This document shows positions 7,381 through 15,309 of a DNA stretch of 41,391 nt, in pieces. Position 1 is the first letter of the stretch. Every line of letters starts with the position of its first letter. A program made the translations under genes and the position numbers. A model generated the notes under the pieces. That model saw nothing but the letters and a program-made list of their open reading frames with translations. It did not search any database and was not told the origin of the DNA. The DNA is from Synergistaceae bacterium (GTDB lineage Bacteria; Synergistota; Synergistia; Synergistales; Aminobacteriaceae), in contig JAFSXS010000020.1 of NCBI GenBank assembly GCA_017443945.1, positions 1 through 41,391 of the forward strand, read 5' to 3'.

Positions 7381-9534
7381 CTATATCTGACGTTCTACAA
7401 GTTCAGCAAATAAGCCGTGTTTATTCATTAATTCGTCATAAGTTCCCGACTCCGCGATTTTCCCGTTGTCAAGAACTAGAATTTTATCGCAGTTTCTCAC
7501 GGTCGAAAGTCTGTGAGCTATTATAATTCTCGTGCATTTAAGCTGTTCGAGTGAGTCAGCAATTATTTTCTGAGTGATATTATCTAGTGCGCTTGTTGCC
7601 TCGTCGAACAATAAAATTTTAGGCCTTGACGCTATTGCACGCGCGATTATTATTCTTTGTATCTGACCGCCCGAAAGTGTCCCGGCTCCTTCGCTTATGA
7701 ACGTCTGCATCTTCATGGGCATTGCGTTAATGTCGTCATAGATTCCGGCCATTTTTGCAGCTTCCCACGCGTCATTTTCCGTCAAGTTAGGCGCAGAAAT
7801 TATTATATTCGAGTAAATGCTTCCGGGAAATAATTTGCTATTTTGCATGACACAGCCGATATTTTTGCGAAATTCTTTAACGTCAAGAGTCTTTAAGTCG
7901 TGGCCGTCATAATAAATTACTCCCTTCTCCGGACGTTCAAAGCCTAATAATAAGCGCATTAACGTACTTTTTCCCGCACCGCTTTTTCCGACTATTGCAA
8001 CGTATTCGCCTTTGTTGATCTTCACTGAAAATTTGTCGAGAATTAACGGCGTTTTTGGCGAATATCTGAAGCTGACATTATTTAATTCTATAGTGCCGTG
8101 AATGGGCTTACTTTTTCCGTGCGATATTTCCGGAACTGACTCTAAAATCGGTCTCACCATGTCAAGCAGAGGATTTATTGACGCAATAGACAACGCTGCA
8201 CCGCTCAAAGCAACAAACGCCCCCGACAATAACCCGTATGAAGCAGTAAAAGCCATATAATCATCAGGCGAGACTCCTGCACTCACAGCAGACGAATATA
8301 ATATAAACGTTCCCGCTAAAGTTATTGCAGGCTGGAAAACTTGAGTCAGCTTCAACAATATAGGCGGGTCATAATTAAGTTTTGCAATTTGCCTGTATTG
8401 ATCTGCCCATTTCGCAAAGGCCCGGCGTTCTGAACCCGATAATTTAATTTTCTGGATTCCCGTTACAAATGCGTAAATTAACCCGTATTCTTTCGCAAGT
8501 AATTTCGTTGTGCGGGTCATTATTACTGAATGCCCATACGTCAACAGCACCGACGAAATAAATAACGCAGAAACTATTAATACAGCCGGACGAACAAGCG
8601 CAGGAGTAAATATAAAAATTTGCCGGAGATAAAATAAACTCATTATCGCAGTTAATCCCAATGAAAAAATTACGTTCGCCATAGTTGTACATAAATTGCT
8701 TGCTGATTCTGCACGCTGGGCAAGTTCTCCCGAAGAATACTGCTTGAAGAAGTCCGCCGGAAGTTCTATTACTCTCATCATTACAGCCGATTCAACATTT
8801 GCATTTGTCTTGATATTGATTCGTGATAGTGCAAGATTTTTCGCGACATTAAATAACGTTACTGAAATCCCCGACGCTATAATAAATATAAATACCGCAG
8901 CCGCCGCACTTATATTTTTACTGTAAATCGTCTGTGAATAAATAATCTGCGTCAAATAAGGCGTTACCATTGATACAAACGTTACACAAAGAGTTATTAG
9001 CAATATAGAAATTATGTCCGACAAATTTAAACTTTTCAGAGCGTGATTTATTAAATCCGTAATAGTGAGCTTTCTTGCCGGTAATGGACGATAAAAGCAA
9101 AGTGCTTCATGATGTAAATTTTTCTGAGTCTTGGAATTGATTCTAATTTTCCTGCCGGTCTCGTAGTCTTTATAAGTGTAGCCCCTGTAATCAGGAATCA
9201 ACGCAATATAACGGCCTTCTTTAGTCGACGCTAAATAAATCCCCGCCGAGTCTTTGTACCAGCCTTCAGTTAAAATTACTTCACGGCGCATAATCCCATT
9301 TGAGGCAAAAATTTTGTCGAGCTTGATATTAATTTCGTCGTCTTCTATATCTCTTATGCTGTCATAAATATTATAGAATCTCGCAATTTCTTCAAGTGCA
9401 CTGCTTGAGTCGTCCTCAACATCGAAAATTTTTCTGCCCATTATTGCCTCTGATATGCTGCTAAAGGCGTTAGAGAAAGAGTCTAAATCTGATTGCATTC
9501 TCGTGTGTATTTGTTCATCAAACCAGTTTGACAT
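7381..9534 (-). CDS. NHLM-type peptide exporter, ABC transporter without peptidase domain
   Basis: 717 residues. The first roughly 170 residues are a soluble region lacking C39 catalytic residues; then come a six-helix ABC membrane domain (about 170-460) and an ATPase domain. The ATPase has Walker A GKSGAGKST, signature LSGGQIQRI, Walker B ILLFDEATSALD and H-loop IIAHR. This layout matches the 'NHLM bacteriocin system ABC transporter, ATP-binding protein' family, whose partner is the peptidase-bearing transporter encoded just upstream; the two probably form a heterodimeric exporter. It is the last gene of the minus-strand peptide operon, 20 bases after the preceding gene. The non-peptidase N-terminal domain may bind leader peptide or be a vestigial accessory domain; this cannot be settled by reading. 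Confidence 0.85.
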   Translation of the reverse strand: MSNWFDEQIHTRMQSDLDSFSNAFSSISEAIMGRKIFDVEDDSSSALEEIARFYNIYDSIRDIEDDEINIKLDKIFASNGIMRREVILTEGWYKDSAGIYLASTKEGRYIALIPDYRGYTYKDYETGRKIRINSKTQKNLHHEALCFYRPLPARKLTITDLINHALKSLNLSDIISILLITLCVTFVSMVTPYLTQIIYSQTIYSKNISAAAAVFIFIIASGISVTLFNVAKNLALSRINIKTNANVESAVMMRVIELPADFFKQYSSGELAQRAESASNLCTTMANVIFSLGLTAIMSLFYLRQIFIFTPALVRPAVLIVSALFISSVLLTYGHSVIMTRTTKLLAKEYGLIYAFVTGIQKIKLSGSERRAFAKWADQYRQIAKLNYDPPILLKLTQVFQPAITLAGTFILYSSAVSAGVSPDDYMAFTASYGLLSGAFVALSGAALSIASINPLLDMVRPILESVPEISHGKSKPIHGTIELNNVSFRYSPKTPLILDKFSVKINKGEYVAIVGKSGAGKSTLMRLLLGFERPEKGVIYYDGHDLKTLDVKEFRKNIGCVMQNSKLFPGSIYSNIIISAPNLTENDAWEAAKMAGIYDDINAMPMKMQTFISEGAGTLSGGQIQRIIIARAIASRPKILLFDEATSALDNITQKIIADSLEQLKCTRIIIAHRLSTVRNCDKILVLDNGKIAESGTYDELMNKHGLFAELVERQI

Positions 9535-9554
9535 AAAAAATTTTCCTCCTGCCT

Positions 9555-11699
9555 CTATTCATTTGTAATCAGAGACGCATAATACCCGCATTTATTCATT
9601 AATTCCTGGTGAGTGCCTCTGTCTAAAATTTCGCCGTTTTTCATCACGATAATTTCGTCGCAGTCCCTTATTATAGAGAGTCTGTGAGATATTATTATTC
9701 GCGTTATTCCCCGTGCTGAGATTGCATTTATCAATTTATATTCTGTCTTAGTGTCCAGTGCGCTTGTTGCCTCATCAAGAATTATTATAGTAGGGTCTTG
9801 GGCAAGTGCTGAAGCTATTTCGATTCGCTGTTTCTGACCGCCTGAAAAATTTTTCCCGCCCTCTTGAACGTCTGACGAGTAATCCCCGTCCCGCTGTAAT
9901 ATTTCATCATGAATCATTGCATCACGCGCGGCCAAGATAATTTCAAAGTCTTCAATTGATTTATCCCACATGCGGATATTATTAGAAATTGAGTCCTCGA
10001 ATAAAATAGCTTCCTGACTGACACACGCTACAGAGCCGGTGAAAACGTTTCTATTAATTTGCGATAACTTTTTGCCGTCAAATAAAATTTCGCCCTCCCA
10101 GACATTATAAAGACCGGTGATTAATTTTGCGACGGTAGATTTTCCGCACCCTGAAGGCCCGACAATAGCGACACTTTTTCCCGGTTCGACTCTCATTGAG
10201 AAATTTTTTAGAATCGGCTCGCTTAACTTGTTATAACCGAATGTAATATTATTCACTTCAACAAGGCCGCTCAATTTATTTATTTCCTCGTCGGGCAAGT
10301 CATTATCATATTCAACGTCAACAGGATATTTAAAAACGTCCTGCACACGTTCCATTCTTGTTCGCATTTCTTGAAGCTGCTGGCCTGCACTTATTAACAT
10401 TTGAGCTGGACTCGAGAACGCCGCTAAATATCCGTTGAACGCAGAAATTAAACCGATTGTCCATTCACCTGTCATTATTAATCTTATGCCCAAGAATAAA
10501 ATTATATTTGATGACAATAATGACAACAACGCCGGAAGCTGCCCTAAAGTCTGATTCAATCTCTCAAATTTTACCAGTTGAGCAAGTGAATTAGCTTGAA
10601 AGCCTGCCCATCGCGTAAAGAATCCGTTTTCTGCGCCTGATGATTTAATAGTTTCTATCATGTCAATTCCCATTAGAGTTGTGCTGCTTAAATTTGCCTG
10701 ATCGCGCATTTGTACACGAGTTATATTTATTCTGTGCTCTGAAATTATCTTAGCGAGAAATAAATTTATGATTACAGCAAGAATCCCGATAAACGCAAGA
10801 GTCATACTGTAATTGAGCATGATAACTAAATTAAATATCATCACGACAGAATCAAGAATTAACGGCGTAAAAGTGTTTATCAGAATGCTTGATATTCCCT
10901 GATTCGACACGTAACGATCTGCAATATCTCCGGCCATACGCTGCTCGAAAAATTCTAACGGGAGTCTCAATATATGCCACATAAATGAAGTATTTGACAT
11001 CGCCGTCATTTTGCCCTGAAGCCTGAGAAAAAATATAGCTTTTATTCCGAGTGCTAGAATCTGCGAAATTATTACGAGTCCAAGCAATATAAAGAATCCT
11101 TCTGACCACTGCAAATGTCTGGCCGTTAATAAATTATCGACGAAGAATCTATTAAATGCCGGCAGTAACATCCCTATCAATGAAGTAATCAGAGTCGTTA
11201 AAGCAGTAATCAGAAACATTTGGAACGCACCACGCAATTTTTGACGCGCAAAACCGAGAATAGACGCAGGACGGCCGCCCGGTTTAAAATTTTCGTCAGG
11301 CTCAAGCACTAAGCAAATTTCAGAATATGATCGCTTGAACTCCTCAAAAGTTATTATTACATGGCCTCGTGCAGGGTCGTTGATTGAAACTTTATTCTTG
11401 TGAAAACCGTTGACGACAACAAAATGATTATTTTCCCAGAAAACTATAACGGGGAAACTTGCATTTTCTCTCAAAGCCTGTGCATCACAACTAAATGCTT
11501 TAGTGTGTAAATTATATTTCTGTGCTGCCCTGTAGATGTTGCGCAAATTAGAACCATCGCGGGAGACTCCGCAGTCCCGGCGCATTTGTTCTAACGGGAT
11601 CCAGAGTCCGTAATAAGCAAGTATCATATCAAGACAAGCTGCCCCGCATTCGAGAGCTTCAAGCTGCATTATAATGGGAACTTTTGCAAATTTTTTCAT
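9555..11699 (-). CDS. NHLM-type peptidase/ABC exporter with C39 leader peptidase
   Basis: 714 residues. The N-terminal C39 cysteine peptidase domain has Q12, catalytic C18 in LECGAACL, H92 in ENNHFVVV and D108 in SINDPARG, all intact, so it should cut after double-glycine leaders such as the VAGG sites of the two precursors in this operon. A six-helix membrane domain follows, then an ATPase with Walker A GPSGCGKST, signature FSGGQKQRI, Walker B IIILDEATSALD and H-loop IISHR. It overlaps the HlyD-like gene upstream by 4 bases. Family knowledge: such proteins couple leader removal to export of bacteriocin-like peptides. Together with its neighbour it is the export step of this RiPP system. Confidence 0.92.
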   Translation of the reverse strand: MKKFAKVPIIMQLEALECGAACLDMILAYYGLWIPLEQMRRDCGVSRDGSNLRNIYRAAQKYNLHTKAFSCDAQALRENASFPVIVFWENNHFVVVNGFHKNKVSINDPARGHVIITFEEFKRSYSEICLVLEPDENFKPGGRPASILGFARQKLRGAFQMFLITALTTLITSLIGMLLPAFNRFFVDNLLTARHLQWSEGFFILLGLVIISQILALGIKAIFFLRLQGKMTAMSNTSFMWHILRLPLEFFEQRMAGDIADRYVSNQGISSILINTFTPLILDSVVMIFNLVIMLNYSMTLAFIGILAVIINLFLAKIISEHRINITRVQMRDQANLSSTTLMGIDMIETIKSSGAENGFFTRWAGFQANSLAQLVKFERLNQTLGQLPALLSLLSSNIILFLGIRLIMTGEWTIGLISAFNGYLAAFSSPAQMLISAGQQLQEMRTRMERVQDVFKYPVDVEYDNDLPDEEINKLSGLVEVNNITFGYNKLSEPILKNFSMRVEPGKSVAIVGPSGCGKSTVAKLITGLYNVWEGEILFDGKKLSQINRNVFTGSVACVSQEAILFEDSISNNIRMWDKSIEDFEIILAARDAMIHDEILQRDGDYSSDVQEGGKNFSGGQKQRIEIASALAQDPTIIILDEATSALDTKTEYKLINAISARGITRIIISHRLSIIRDCDEIIVMKNGEILDRGTHQELMNKCGYYASLITNE

Positions 11700-12169
11700 C
11701 GTAATAAAAAGTGTACGGGCTTAACTATGCCGGTTATAAAATTTGCCTCTGATACGTTTTGAGGCGCGTTATCGAATTTCATCGAGACAGCAAATAACCT
11801 GTCAAACTCGTTTATGTGCATTGCTGCTGAAGTTCTGCGCCCGATTGATTTAATTATTTCGTCATACCTCATTACGTCGTGTGAAATATTTGTGATTGTG
11901 CCGGTTATCGCTGTGTTGTCGATTCTGACTGTCATACCGTTTTGAAGCTGGGAAACTTGGCCGTAAGCGAGAAAAGCTCTCGCCTCGTGTCCCTGCATGA
12001 AAATAGGTGCTCTAAACGATATTTCTATTTGTCCCATGAATATCCAGACGAATAATCCCGCAAGAAATGCAATAATCGCGCCTAAAATTATCCAGACTCC
12101 GGGGTTGCTTATGCGGATATAATTATTTAACTGTTCCGGCGAAGTGATTCGATTATTATTTTCCGGCAT
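11696..12169 (-). CDS. Miniature HlyD/NHLM-type secretion adaptor
   Basis: 157 residues. The N-terminal segment RITSPEQLNNYIRISNPG is the hallmark start of NHLM secretion proteins. It is followed by one transmembrane helix (about residues 26-47) and a short beta-rich region with YGQVSQLQNGMTVRID, resembling the biotinyl/lipoyl-like domain of membrane-fusion proteins. Canonical HlyD-like adaptors are 300-450 residues with a long coiled-coil hairpin; that hairpin is missing here. Inference: it anchors to the ABC pair and forms a minimal periplasmic collar rather than spanning to an outer-membrane channel. It sits 2 bases after the regulator and overlaps the peptidase exporter by 4, so expression is tightly coupled. 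Confidence 0.75.
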   Translation of the reverse strand: MPENNNRITSPEQLNNYIRISNPGVWIILGAIIAFLAGLFVWIFMGQIEISFRAPIFMQGHEARAFLAYGQVSQLQNGMTVRIDNTAITGTITNISHDVMRYDEIIKSIGRRTSAAMHINEFDRLFAVSMKFDNAPQNVSEANFITGIVKPVHFLLR

Positions 12170-12171
12170 AA

Positions 12172-12960
12172 CTAATTACCTAATGCATTATACTGCGCCC
12201 AATCGTAGCAAATCATATAATCGCCCCTGTATTGACGATGTGCGGAAGGATCGCCCTTGAGGAAATTATAAGCGTCGCACTCGAAAGTATCAGGTTTTAT
12301 CGCGAGAAAACTTTTGCGCCTGATTAAAATATTTCTTATTCCTGCATCCATGAGCGTATGAACTAACGAATGAACTAATACATGATAATAGCCGTTTACA
12401 ATATCGTCATAGGGTCTGTCGCCGAAAAGTGCTGCACATGACTCACGAGCTGTAACGCCTGCCCCGCGCCTGTCGACCAAAAGTGCAAGAAGTTCTTTAG
12501 CTTTTGTACGCTTAAATTCGATTATATTTCCGTCAAGAAAAATGTTAAATCCTCCGAATGTCTGGACGTAAATTTTTCCCTTAGTCTTTATGGGTGCGGG
12601 ATAATTGTTCGAGATATAATTAATTTCGCGTTTGATGTCCCGTTCAGTAACTTTTTTCAGCAAATAAGAGTCTGCGTGTACTGCAAATGCTTCTGGATAA
12701 TAATCTGTGCTGTTAGTTACAAATATAATATGAACATCTTTGCGGATAGATTTCAATTTTGCTGCGAGTTCAAGACCGCTCATATATCCGGGGTCAAGCT
12801 CGATTTCAATAAATGCCGCGTCAAAATCAAGTGAGGGCAGTGTTAAAACGCTTTCGGCAGATTGTTTTGCGATAATCTCCATACCGGGGACGACTTTGTG
12901 AATAATATTTGATAAATTATTTAAATCCGATAAATTGTTATCGACCAATAAAAAACTCAT
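12172..12960 (-). CDS. Atypical response regulator with Glu at the phospho-acceptor site and a winged-helix domain
   Basis: 262 residues. The receiver domain occupies about 1-120: acidic patch VDNN (D7), the phospho-acceptor strand reads FIEIEL so Glu52 replaces the usual Asp, switch Thr in FVTNSTD, and conserved Lys in YLLKK. The C-terminal half (about 128-255, beginning VQTFGGFNIF) resembles the OmpR/SARP-like winged helix with part of a BTAD-like helical tail. Asp-to-Glu often mimics phosphorylation, so it may be constitutively active or governed by protein level. No histidine kinase is adjacent. It lies between the precursors and the export genes, after an AGGAGG site, and a 70-base gap before it could hold an internal promoter. 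Likely role: control of the peptide operon; inferred from position. Confidence 0.75.
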   Translation of the reverse strand: MSFLLVDNNLSDLNNLSNIIHKVVPGMEIIAKQSAESVLTLPSLDFDAAFIEIELDPGYMSGLELAAKLKSIRKDVHIIFVTNSTDYYPEAFAVHADSYLLKKVTERDIKREINYISNNYPAPIKTKGKIYVQTFGGFNIFLDGNIIEFKRTKAKELLALLVDRRGAGVTARESCAALFGDRPYDDIVNGYYHVLVHSLVHTLMDAGIRNILIRRKSFLAIKPDTFECDAYNFLKGDPSAHRQYRGDYMICYDWAQYNALGN

Positions 12961-13030
12961 TTGAAGCCTCCTGATATAGTGTAATTTGTTGTAATAATAC
13001 CATAAAGAGACCTCAAATGAGCAAAAAATT

Positions 13031-13465
13031 TTACGCTAAACCGATACCGCCGTTATTGCATGAGCAGCGAGAACCGCCGTTAGTAGGGTTATAGCCGTCG
13101 CCTTGTCCTGAGCAGTAGCAGTCTAACTCTAATGCGCCGTCGCTGGGACGATAGCCGATTCCGTCGCCTGTTCTGTTGCAGTAACATGAGCTCGTAACTT
13201 TGTTAGGCTGGAAATTTACACCGCCTGCAACTGATTTAAGCTCGTCTTCTGAAAGCAGATACATTTTTTGAGTCTTGAAGTCTTCAACTGGGATATTATG
13301 TCCGTGAGCTGCTGCAATTTTTGCGCTGGCCTCAAGTGCTGCTTCTGTTGCTGCCTCTTTGCTGTCTTTACCTTTTGCGGCCTCTGTGCAAGCCTTTGCT
13401 AATTCCTGCTTGAGTGCCTCATCCTTTGACGCTAATTCGAGAAATTTTCTTGCGTTTTCCTTCAT
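13031..13465 (-). CDS. RiPP precursor with Nif11-like leader and three CxC core modules
   Basis: 144 residues. Residues 1-82 are a leader: ENARKFLELASKDEALKQE is Nif11-like, and it ends LLSEDELKSVAGG, a double-glycine C39 cleavage site (G81-G82). The 62-residue core carries six cysteines as three CxC pairs (94/96, 116/118, 134/136). The first two modules read CYCNRTGDGIGY and CYCSGQGDGYN, sharing CxC-x3-GDG; the last is CSCNNGGIGLA. The core is rich in Gly and Asn and poor in Lys. Inference: the upstream radical SAM enzyme modifies these modules, for example with thioether links, and the C39 exporter cleaves and secretes the product. The start is ATG with AGGAGG 7 bases before it. I do not recognise the core family. 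Confidence 0.85.
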   Translation of the reverse strand: MKENARKFLELASKDEALKQELAKACTEAAKGKDSKEAATEAALEASAKIAAAHGHNIPVEDFKTQKMYLLSEDELKSVAGGVNFQPNKVTSSCYCNRTGDGIGYRPSDGALELDCYCSGQGDGYNPTNGGSRCSCNNGGIGLA

Positions 13466-13477
13466 GATAATACCTCC

Positions 13478-13687
13478 TTAAATGATTGCTTTGCTGTCAG
13501 CATATACGATACCGCTCTCATCAGTTTTCTTGTCTTCGGCAGGGTTAACTTTACTTATGATTTCAGGCTTAGCAGCAGACTCGCCGTTAAGTCCAATTCC
13601 GATTCCGCCTGCAACTGATTTAAGCTCTTTGTCCGTTAATTCTTCTTCTGAAGATGTTGCAAGAATTTTTTTTGCTTCTTCCTTCAC
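13478..13687 (-). CDS. Second GG-leader precursor, Cys-free
   Basis: 69 residues, GTG start with AGGAGG about 11 bases upstream, 12 bases before the main precursor gene. A short leader ends in TDKELKSVAGG (G27-G28), nearly identical at the cleavage site to the main precursor, so the same C39 peptidase should process it. The 41-residue core starts IGIGLNGESAAKPE and is hydrophilic with no Cys, so it cannot receive Cys-based crosslinks. The IGIGL start echoes the GGIGLA end of the other core. Possibilities are a second peptide of a two-component product, a signalling peptide, or a relic. The Nif11-like helix of the partner is mostly missing. Confidence 0.75.
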   Translation of the reverse strand: MKEEAKKILATSSEEELTDKELKSVAGGIGIGLNGESAAKPEIISKVNPAEDKKTDESGIVYADSKAII

Positions 13688-13711
13688 GATTAATAATTCC
13701 TCCTTAAAAAT

Positions 13712-15142
13712 TTATTTCAAAGCCTGCCACAACGGACTCTCGAAAACTATAGAGTCAGCGTTCGGCCTAACTTTTTTCACGGTTCTAATAATTTTCTCTA
13801 CCCAGCCGCCCCTGAATAATTCGCATGAACTCGGAGACTTACCCATTATATTATTTTCGTCAGCGCTAAGAGCATCGGCCCGGCACCCTCCAAAACAGTT
13901 ATGACCGTACTTGCATTTTTCGCAAATTTCATTGAGTGCAAGATATTCGCTTGCTTTGGTCTCGATTAATTTCATGTAGCGCGAGTCAGTTATGCACTGA
14001 GATAAACTTTTTTCTGTTATGAGCGGGAACTCGTTTTGAATGCTCATTCCTGACAGGGACATACACGGAAGAGTCCGGCCTTCAGGAGAAATATACATAA
14101 TGACTCTTGCATGACCGCAGATACAAAAAGTTTTAGGGTCAATATCGGGCATAAACGACGGAATATCAAATTTATCCGGTTCACTTGGCCTAGCAGTGAA
14201 GAAACCTCCGAGCATTAAAGCTAACGGCATATTGTCATAGTAATATTGCGGAATATAATCGAGATAAAGCGCGAAAAGTTCTTTGATTGACATAGACTCG
14301 CCAAAATTATTTTTCTTCCATTCACCGACATTAGCAACAGGATTAGTCTTGAGACTCTTTACGCCTAAACCGCCCAAATGTTTTATGCTTTCACGCAGAG
14401 TGTGTTTATTGTGTTGATGTAAGCACATTTCTGCACCGGTCGGAAATCCCATATCACGACACAAAGCAAATGCACGGTCAACAATTTTTTCTGCGCCGTT
14501 AATGCCTCTAAGCCAGTCATGCCAGCCCGCACCGTCATAGCTCATATTAAATTCCGGGTGAATGTTGCGTTTATCGAGTTCGCGTAATAATTTTTCATTC
14601 ACAAGAGCGCCGTTAGAGTAAATCTGCTTGATAATTATATTGCGTTCGAGGAGTGAATCAACAATTTCGAGAAAGTCATCACGTATTAAAGGTTCTCCGC
14701 CGGTTAGACTCACGTTCATTATTCCGCAGTCGCCTAATTGATTAATTATATTCATGATTGTGTCGTGATTTAATTCGCCTAATTTCGCGTCAGGTGCTGA
14801 CATGTAACAATGTTTGCAGCGATAATTACATTTTCCCGTGATTGACCAGTGAGCCTGCCTGATATAACGTGCAGGATATAATTTATACTCCTGAATTGCA
14901 TTAAGGCCGTGTCCGGGTTCGCATTGTTCGATTACTCCGGCATTCTCGGCGATGTTGATATATTTACGAACGTCATCACTAATAACCGGCAACGACAAAT
15001 CAATTTTCCCGTTACAATATTCTAGAGCATTCATCATTTTTTCGTCGATAAAATTTGCTCCGCCCGTTTTGAGATTCATTACTGCATATGGTAATTTCTC
15101 GTAACCCCGCAGAATAAAATTATCCTTCAGCCTATAATACAA
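13712..15142 (-). CDS. Radical SAM/SPASM peptide maturase
   Basis: 476 residues. The N-terminal region (about 1-90) resembles a PqqD-like precursor-recognition fold. The radical SAM cluster motif is CNYRCKHC (C105, C109, C112), followed by SLTGGEPLIRDD, the SAM-binding GGEP motif. The C-terminal SPASM region carries cysteines in FCICGHARV, LPCMSL, ICEKCKYGHNCFGGC and SSCEL, enough for auxiliary Fe-S clusters. SPASM maturases make thioether, C-C or epimerised residues in peptides. Start is TTG at 15142 with GGGGTGA 6 bases before it. It is the first gene of the minus-strand operon, 24 bases before the Cys-free precursor. Its likely substrate is the CxC precursor; the bond it makes cannot be deduced. 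Confidence 0.88.
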   Translation of the reverse strand: MYYRLKDNFILRGYEKLPYAVMNLKTGGANFIDEKMMNALEYCNGKIDLSLPVISDDVRKYINIAENAGVIEQCEPGHGLNAIQEYKLYPARYIRQAHWSITGKCNYRCKHCYMSAPDAKLGELNHDTIMNIINQLGDCGIMNVSLTGGEPLIRDDFLEIVDSLLERNIIIKQIYSNGALVNEKLLRELDKRNIHPEFNMSYDGAGWHDWLRGINGAEKIVDRAFALCRDMGFPTGAEMCLHQHNKHTLRESIKHLGGLGVKSLKTNPVANVGEWKKNNFGESMSIKELFALYLDYIPQYYYDNMPLALMLGGFFTARPSEPDKFDIPSFMPDIDPKTFCICGHARVIMYISPEGRTLPCMSLSGMSIQNEFPLITEKSLSQCITDSRYMKLIETKASEYLALNEICEKCKYGHNCFGGCRADALSADENNIMGKSPSSCELFRGGWVEKIIRTVKKVRPNADSIVFESPLWQALK

Positions 15143-15188
15143 TTCATTTCACCCCTTACCGCTCACATAAATTTTCAAGCGTGCGAAT

Positions 15189-15197
15189 ATTTTAACA
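15189..15197 (-). promoter_or_regulatory. Extended -10 promoter of the peptide operon
   Basis: On the minus strand this reads TGTTAAAAT, an extended -10. A weak TTGCAC -35 lies at 15214-15219 with a 19-base spacer. It would give a leader of about 40 bases before the TTG start of the radical SAM gene. Confidence 0.45.
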
Positions 15198-15292
15198 CAG
15201 ATATGTTTACAAAGTGCAAACTATTAGCAAAAGTGTGCGTCAAAAATTTTTTATTCCAAAAGTTTTATAATTGTCGAGTAAATAAATTTTAT

Positions 15293-15309
15293 AGGAGGAA
15301 TCTATTATT
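15293..15309 (+). promoter_or_regulatory. Strong Shine-Dalgarno that points to an AUU start codon
   Basis: A perfect AGGAGG (15293-15298) lies 8 bases before ATT at 15307 (5 before an ATT at 15304). An in-frame TAG at 15292 rules out any earlier start, and no ATG, GTG or TTG exists in frame until a TTG at 15373. Confidence 0.7.

Noticed and set aside
12961-13030. A riboswitch before the response regulator
   Set aside because: The 70-base gap shows only a ribosome binding site and weak promoter-like sequence, with no stem structure.
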